A stretch of DNA of 64,000 nucleotides from Williamsia muralis NBRC 105860 (GTDB taxonomy: Bacteria; Actinomycetota; Actinomycetes; Mycobacteriales; Mycobacteriaceae). The stretch covers positions 372,001 through 436,000 of the forward strand of contig NZ_BDAP01000002.1 in assembly GCF_001598915.1 (NCBI RefSeq), given 5' to 3'. A program made the position numbers and the translations under genes. The notes under the pieces are model-generated. The model was not told the origin of the DNA. It was given only the letters and a program-made list of their open reading frames with translations, and did not search any database. Position 1 is the first letter of the stretch; the number at the start of each line of letters is the position of its first letter. Shown here piece after piece: positions 59,551 through 64,000 of this stretch.

Positions 59551-60345
59551 ATGACCGAAGAACAGCGTTACCTTTTCGGTGACCTGCTGCGGCAGTGGCG
59601 CACCACCCGCAAGGTGCCGCAACTGGAGCTCGCGTCAGCGGCCGACGTCTCCGCGCGGCATCTGAGTTTCCTGGAGACCGGCCGGTCGGTGCCGAGCCGC
59701 GCGATGGTGCTCAAACTGGCCGAGCATCTCGATGTGCCGCTGCGTGAGCGCAACCAGATGTTGCTCGCCGCCGGATATGCCCCGTCCTACGGTGAGACGC
59801 CGCTCGACGGTTCCCGAATGACCATGGTGCGGAGCGCTTTACGTCAGGTGCTGGCCGCGACCGAACCGTACCCGGCCTTGGCGGTGGACCGGCACTGGAA
59901 TCTCGTGGACGCCAACGCAGCGGTTGCTGCCTTCACCGACGGTGCTCCCGACGACCTGCTGGAACCCCCGTTCAACGTGCTCGAGTTCAGCCTCGACCCG
60001 CGGGGGCTCGGGTCCAGGATCATCAACCATCGGCAGTGGCGCAGGCACTTGTTCGAACGACTCGACCGGCAGATCAGGGTGACCGGCGACCCGGAATTGA
60101 AAGCACTGCTGGCCCGCCTCCAGCGGTATCCGGTGCCCGACGCCGACGAGGATGCCGACGCAGATGCCACCCTCTCCGGCGATGTTGCAATCTACCTGAG
60201 GCTGCGCAGCGACCAGGGTGAGCTGTCGTTCTTCAGCACGGTCACCACGTTCGGTACGCCTCTCGACGTGACGGTCGACGAACTCAGCGTCGAGAGCTTC
60301 TATCCGGCCGACGACAAGACGGCGGAGTTCCTGCGACTTCGCTGA
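59551..60345 (+). CDS. HTH regulator with MmyB-like ligand domain
   Basis: A 264-residue regulator. The Xre-type HTH (about residues 8-62: LRQWRTTRKVPQLELASAAD, then VSARHLSFLETGRSVPSRAM) is followed by an MmyB-like PAS-fold domain with YPALAVDRHWNLVDANAAVA and NVLEFSLDPRGL. In these proteins the second domain binds a fatty-acid-like ligand. The end FFSTVTTFGTPLDVTVDELS, then ESFYPADDKT, is characteristic. It is divergent from the SDR gene across 111 bases and probably regulates it. Confidence 0.9.
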   Translation: MTEEQRYLFGDLLRQWRTTRKVPQLELASAADVSARHLSFLETGRSVPSRAMVLKLAEHLDVPLRERNQMLLAAGYAPSYGETPLDGSRMTMVRSALRQVLAATEPYPALAVDRHWNLVDANAAVAAFTDGAPDDLLEPPFNVLEFSLDPRGLGSRIINHRQWRRHLFERLDRQIRVTGDPELKALLARLQRYPVPDADEDADADATLSGDVAIYLRLRSDQGELSFFSTVTTFGTPLDVTVDELSVESFYPADDKTAEFLRLR

Positions 60346-60410
60346 TCGGTGACGCGGGGAATGCACGGCTGCGGTGAGCGTTGGCATCGAGGGAGAGAAA
60401 GAGGCGAACC

Positions 60411-60788
60411 ATGTCGAGAACGCAATTGATCCCTGGCCCCGACCATCCGATCACGGTGGAACCGAGCACCGACTCGGTGACCGTGACCGCAGGCGGCACG
60501 CTCGTCGCCGACACCGACAAGACGCTCACCCTGCGTGAGGCGTCCTACCCGCCGGTGGCTTACGTGCCGCTGGCTGCGGTCGATCCAAAAGTGCTGCAAC
60601 GCAGCGACACCGAGAGCTACTGCCCGTTCAAGGGCAACGCCTCCTACTTCGATGTCATCACCGACGAAGGCGTCATCAAAGATGCAGCCTGGACGTACGA
60701 GGAGCCCTACGACGCGGTCGCGCCGATCGCCGGGCACCTCGCCTTCTATCCCGACCGGGTCGACATCTCTGTTGACCCTGCGAGCTGA
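60411..60788 (+). CDS. DUF427 domain protein
   Basis: A 125-residue protein that is almost entirely a DUF427 domain. VTVTAGGTLVADTDKTLTLR, SYPPVAYVPLAAVDPKVLQR and TESYCPFKGNASYFDV (the conserved CPFKG segment) are all present. The fold is a small beta-tent; the activity is unknown. The ATG at 60411 follows AGAGGCG. It lies 65 bases after the HTH regulator on the same strand and converges with the reductase, with four bases between the stops. Confidence 0.9.
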   Translation: MSRTQLIPGPDHPITVEPSTDSVTVTAGGTLVADTDKTLTLREASYPPVAYVPLAAVDPKVLQRSDTESYCPFKGNASYFDVITDEGVIKDAAWTYEEPYDAVAPIAGHLAFYPDRVDISVDPAS

Positions 60789-60792
60789 GTCC

Positions 60793-61815
60793 TCAGAACC
60801 CGCCGGCCACCCGCACCACGGCCCGGCCTGAGAACTCTCCCGCGCGAACCTGGTCGATCACGCCGACGACGTCTTTGACGTCGACCTCTGACACGATGTG
60901 CTCGAGGTGCCTGGGGGCGAGCGGTCCGGCAAGTGCAGCCCAGATGGTTCGTCGAGGCTCGATCGGCATCTGCACCGAATCCATGCCGAGCAGGGCGACA
61001 CCGCGCAGGATGAACGGCAGCACGGTGGTGGCCAACGCAGGTCCGCCGGTCAGGCCGCTGGCCGCCACGGCGCCGCCGTACTTGATGCCGCTCAGCACCT
61101 CGGCGAGCGTCTTGCCGCCGACACAGTCGACGGCGCCCGCCCACTGGGCCTTGCCGAGCGGGCGGGGTTTGGCATCCGGGTCCAGTGGCAGTCGGCCGAT
61201 GACGTCGGCGGCACCGAGTTGTCGCAGCCGATCGCCCGCGTCCGCCTTGCCCGTGGACGCGACCACCTCGAAGCCCTGACCCGCCAGGATGTCGACGCTG
61301 ACCGAACCGACGCCGCCGGTCGCGCCGGTCACCAGTACCGGGCCGTCGGCGGGGGAGATCCCGCGATCGAGCAAGGCTTGCACGCTCATCGCCGCGGTGA
61401 ACCCGGCGGTCCCGATCGCGGCACCGTCGCGTGGCGAGAGTTCCCCGAGGGCAACCACCCAGTCGGCCGGAACGCGTGCGTACTCGGCGTAGCCGCCGTG
61501 GCGACCGGTGCCGATCTCGTAGCCGTGGGCAAGAACCAGATCGCCGACCGCGAAGTCGGGTGACTTCGATTCCACGACCTCGCCGGTGAGGTCGATGCCG
61601 GGAACGATCGGATAATCGCGTACCACACCACCTTTCGGCGTCAGAGCGAGCGCGTCTTTGTAGTTGACACTGGAGTACAACACCCGGATGGTGACGTCGC
61701 CGGTGGTCGCGGTCGGAGTGCCACCCTCGGGCAAGAACGATTCGTCCACGGTCTCGATCGCGGTCTCGATACCGTCGTCGGTCTGTCGCGCCACCAGGGC
61801 TGAGAACTGATCCAT
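60793..61815 (-). CDS. AcuI/YhdH-type zinc-free MDR reductase
   Basis: A 340-residue medium-chain reductase of the acrylyl-CoA reductase (YhdH/YhfP/AcuI) group. VLYSSVNYKDALALTPKGGV, PIVPGIDLTGEVVES and AIGTAGFTAAMSVQALLDRG are diagnostic for this group. VLVTGATGGVGSVSVDILAG is the NADPH loop, and RRTIWAALAGPLAP follows near the end. There are no zinc-ligand cysteines. It would reduce an enoyl thioester or quinone such as acrylyl-CoA with NADPH. The ATG is at 61815. Confidence 0.9.
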   Translation of the reverse strand: MDQFSALVARQTDDGIETAIETVDESFLPEGGTPTATTGDVTIRVLYSSVNYKDALALTPKGGVVRDYPIVPGIDLTGEVVESKSPDFAVGDLVLAHGYEIGTGRHGGYAEYARVPADWVVALGELSPRDGAAIGTAGFTAAMSVQALLDRGISPADGPVLVTGATGGVGSVSVDILAGQGFEVVASTGKADAGDRLRQLGAADVIGRLPLDPDAKPRPLGKAQWAGAVDCVGGKTLAEVLSGIKYGGAVAASGLTGGPALATTVLPFILRGVALLGMDSVQMPIEPRRTIWAALAGPLAPRHLEHIVSEVDVKDVVGVIDQVRAGEFSGRAVVRVAGGF

Positions 61816-61962
61816 GAAGCGACGTTAACGCCACCCACGGCACGATGGGACGACGGGGGAGCCCGAACGTATGAACTCACGCCGCAGGCGGCACACCCCT
61901 GTCGTCGGCATCGCAGGGCTGGCACCATCGATGGCGGATCATCAGCGGAAGAAAGGTCAGAA

Positions 61963-63162
61963 ATGCCCAGCCCCGTCACTCTTGTTCCATCGCCGGACTC
62001 GCACGACGCCCGCCGCATCAGCGCGTTGCTGATCAACGGTGAACGCACCGACAGGGTCTCGACCACGGCAAACGTTCCCCTGGCGGATGATGCGACGCCG
62101 TGGCTGGCGCCCGCAACCCTGATCGGGATGCGGAACAAACGTGACGTGGTGGTGTACGGCGACGTCAGCGAGACAGCGGTGCAGGGGAGCGTCAAAGCCC
62201 AGGACACCCTCGGTTCGTGGTTTCCCGACATCTTGGACGAGGTGACGATCACGGCCCCGATGGCGGTCGAGACCACCAGGTCCTCCGGCCGGCGCGGGGT
62301 GGGCGCATTCTTCTCTGGTGGCGTGGATTCGTACTACACCACGCTCAAACACCTCGACGAGATCACGCATCTCATCTTCATCCACGGTTTCGACATCGAT
62401 CTGTCCAACAACGATCTCGCCGAACGTACCCTCGACGCCTTGCGGAAATCGGCGGCCGAACTGGGTAAAGAGCTCATCGAGGTGAAGACGGATCTGCGCG
62501 GCCGGCTCGACCGCAACCGGCTCAACTGGGGGCTGCAGGGCCACGGTGCGCTGCTGGCGCACGTCGGGATCGCGTTGTCGACCGTGGTCGAAAAGATCTA
62601 CGTCCCTTCGAGTTACACCGCCGACCAGTTGCACCCATGGGGTACCCATCCCGACTTGGATGGGCATTGGTCCAGCGACGCGGTCGAGTTCGTCCACGAC
62701 GGGGTCGAGGCGAGTCGGGCGGCGAAGATGGAGAAGTTCATCGAGGAAGACGCCGCGATGAACAATCTGCGAGTGTGCTGGTGGAACCAGGACAACGCCT
62801 ACAACTGCGGCGAATGTGAAAAGTGCCTGCGCACCATGATCAATCTCTACATCGCCGGTGGTCTCGAGCGGTGCGCCACGTTGCCCGACAACATCTCCAT
62901 CGAGGCGATCGACCGGTTGCACTTCAATCGCGATGCGAAACTCTTTGTGGCAGAGAATCTTGCCGAACTGCGGGCCGGCGACATCGACGACCCGGAGCTC
63001 GAAGCGGCGCTACAACGGGTTCTCGACAGGTCGAAGTTCAAGGACTTCACGACGATGGCGAAGTTCGTGGCAATCGGTGTGAAGAACATCCTTACACCGC
63101 AAGGTGTGCGATTCCTGATCGGTCTCTACCGGCCGGCTCTGAACAAAGACCTGGCCGCCTGA
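61963..63162 (+). CDS. QueC-like PP-loop ATPase of unknown substrate
   Basis: A 399-residue protein. An N-terminal region of about 110 residues without a recognised domain leads to FFSGGVDSYYTTLKHL, a clear PP-loop (SGGxDS at residues 118-123) that makes an acyl-adenylate with ATP. Further on, a four-Cys set (Cys272, 282, 285, 288; CWWNQDNAYNCGECEKCLRT) matches the zinc site of QueC, the 7-cyano-7-deazaguanine synthase. No queD, queE or queF is near and the length exceeds QueC, so the substrate is open. AAAGGTC precedes the ATG. Confidence 0.72.
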   Translation: MPSPVTLVPSPDSHDARRISALLINGERTDRVSTTANVPLADDATPWLAPATLIGMRNKRDVVVYGDVSETAVQGSVKAQDTLGSWFPDILDEVTITAPMAVETTRSSGRRGVGAFFSGGVDSYYTTLKHLDEITHLIFIHGFDIDLSNNDLAERTLDALRKSAAELGKELIEVKTDLRGRLDRNRLNWGLQGHGALLAHVGIALSTVVEKIYVPSSYTADQLHPWGTHPDLDGHWSSDAVEFVHDGVEASRAAKMEKFIEEDAAMNNLRVCWWNQDNAYNCGECEKCLRTMINLYIAGGLERCATLPDNISIEAIDRLHFNRDAKLFVAENLAELRAGDIDDPELEAALQRVLDRSKFKDFTTMAKFVAIGVKNILTPQGVRFLIGLYRPALNKDLAA

Positions 63163-63178
63163 AAACAGCAACAACGAC

Positions 63179-63214
63179 GTCGGCCGCGACCCAGAGCTCT
63201 GGGGCGCGGCCGAC
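63179..63214. terminator. Strong bidirectional terminator
   Basis: GTCGGCCGCG pairs with CGCGGCCGAC, and inside it CCCAGAGCTCTGGG is itself a perfect palindrome, separated from the outer stem by an A-G mismatch. ACAAC and GTTGT outside it may add a third pairing. It separates the convergent PP-loop and mycolyltransferase genes. Confidence 0.8.
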
Positions 63215-63228
63215 GGACTGTTGTGGGA

Positions 63229-64000
63229 CTAGACGCCCAGCGAAGGAGCGAGCGTTCCGTACCAGGATTCTTTGAGGCGGTCCTCCCAGTGGGTCCACCA
63301 GTGCACACCCTCCGGCGTGATGTGGACCTGCGGGTTGACCCCGGCGACACGAAGACTGGCGACGTAGAGCTGGCTGCTGATCGACGCCGCGGTCTCCAGA
63401 GGCACCATCTGGGAGAACTTGATCGGGTCGAACGACGGGCTCGCCGGGTTGAAGATCGGGTTCGTCCGCGGCGAACCCGCACCTGAGGACACGTACACAC
63501 GCTTGCCACGCAGGTTTCCGGTGTGCAACGAGGGGTCGTTCGCCGTCCAGGCTCCGGCCGGCCACAGGCCCCACATGTTCACCGGGTTGCCGCCCATCTC
63601 GAGCACGGATGCGGCGATGCCCTGTGCAAACCCCGGGGTGCTGACCGTGGGGTAGCCGCTGTACGACGCGACGCCCTGGTAGAAGTTGGGGTGTTTGGAA
63701 GCAAGGTTCAACGCGGAGGTGCCGCTCATCGAGAGTCCGGCAATGGCGTTGCGCCGGTTGTCGCTGTTGAACGCCGACTTCAGGTAGGCAGGCAGTTCCC
63801 GGGTGAGGAAGGTTTCCCACTTCTGCCGGCCCAGGGTCGGGTCGTCGCGCTGCCAGTCGGTGTAGAAACTGCCGCCGCCGCCGAACGGGATTGCCACATT
63901 CACGTTCTTGCCCGCGAAGAACTGCTGCACATCGGTCTCGATGAGCCAGCCGCTGTTGTTGTTGGGTGCACGCAGGCCGTCGAGCAGGTAGAGGGTGGCG
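63229..64000 (-). CDS. Mycolyltransferase/esterase, antigen 85 family (N-terminus outside window)
   Basis: The last 257 residues of an alpha/beta hydrolase of the antigen 85/Fbp group, which moves mycolic acids onto trehalose and arabinogalactan outside the cell. TLYLLDGLRAPNNNSGWLIE, IPFGGGGSFYTDW and the nucleophile elbow AGLSMSGTSALNLA with its Ser are diagnostic, and HWWTHWEDRL carries the catalytic His. The frame is open to base 64000, so the signal peptide is not seen. It is strong evidence for a mycolic-acid-containing actinobacterium. Confidence 0.93.
   Translation of the reverse strand, partial: ATLYLLDGLRAPNNNSGWLIETDVQQFFAGKNVNVAIPFGGGGSFYTDWQRDDPTLGRQKWETFLTRELPAYLKSAFNSDNRRNAIAGLSMSGTSALNLASKHPNFYQGVASYSGYPTVSTPGFAQGIAASVLEMGGNPVNMWGLWPAGAWTANDPSLHTGNLRGKRVYVSSGAGSPRTNPIFNPASPSFDPIKFSQMVPLETAASISSQLYVASLRVAGVNPQVHITPEGVHWWTHWEDRLKESWYGTLAPSLGV

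Noticed and set aside
1-64000. Search for CRISPR arrays, insertion sequences, integrases, tRNA and rRNA genes
   Set aside because: By reading I saw no regular direct repeats with spacers, transposase or integrase motifs, or tRNA or rRNA sequence. A tRNAscan and ISfinder search would be decisive.

Overview
The window is GC-rich, densely packed chromosomal DNA from an actinobacterium. Several features point to a mycolic-acid-containing member of the Mycobacteriales, of the Gordonia/Williamsia/Rhodococcus kind. These are an antigen-85-type mycolyltransferase at the right edge, a PknB-type Ser/Thr kinase at the left edge, an F420/PPOX-type flavin protein, a GAF-ANTAR protein, a mycothiol-family (TIGR03083-like) enzyme, a KstR-like site, and frequent GTG/TTG starts with ATGA/TGATG gene overlaps. 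The genus is inferred, not proven. I found no rRNA, tRNA, CRISPR array, insertion sequence or phage gene, so this looks like core-type chromosome with a few lineage-specific operons.

Layout. 1-11 kb: kinase (cut by the edge), nucleoside phosphorylase, arylamine N-acetyltransferase, FMN reductase, an alpha/beta hydrolase behind a KstR-like site, an NTF2-fold protein behind a MerR-type promoter, a divergent SDR/TetR pair, secreted, membrane and lipoprotein genes, an HxlR regulator and a stress-protein-like gene. 10.9-11.6 kb: a degraded patch with a gene remnant and a frameshifted lipoprotein. 11.6-22.8 kb: zwf, MFS exporter, hydrolase, UBP-type zinc finger protein, FUSC membrane protein, dodecin, and a SulP transporter coupled to a MerR regulator, then an amidohydrolase. 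22.8-31 kb: acyl-CoA ligase with PPOX protein, two divergent citrate synthases (one with a DNA-binding domain), DoxX-like protein, ADP-ribosyltransferase-like protein, secreted lipase, and a qorR/qorB redox pair.

31-43 kb: coupled SNF2 helicase and SWIM protein, PEP-mutase-like enzyme, diguanylate cyclase with a probable frameshifted N-terminus, VOC protein, GAF-ANTAR antiterminator, PQQ-type sugar dehydrogenase lipoprotein, second dodecin, coupled RNase HI and hydroxyacid dehydrogenase, nitronate monooxygenase. 43-51.5 kb: three overlapping membrane-protein genes of unclear role, a GH16 protein with an altered active site behind a tiny acidic protein, VOC, an arsenite/bile-acid-type permease, small conserved proteins, and a double-ABM membrane protein.

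51.6-56.7 kb holds the most distinctive system: seven tightly coupled genes encoding three SipW-type signal peptidases (Ser/His) and four small secreted proteins with the alternate signal peptide that this peptidase class recognises. By analogy with SipW-TasA of Bacillus it may build an extracellular fibre or matrix. The right end holds a tandem universal stress protein, a second copy of the tiny acidic protein, an NTF2-fold protein, SDR, HTH regulator, DUF427 protein, AcuI-like reductase, a QueC-like PP-loop enzyme and the mycolyltransferase.
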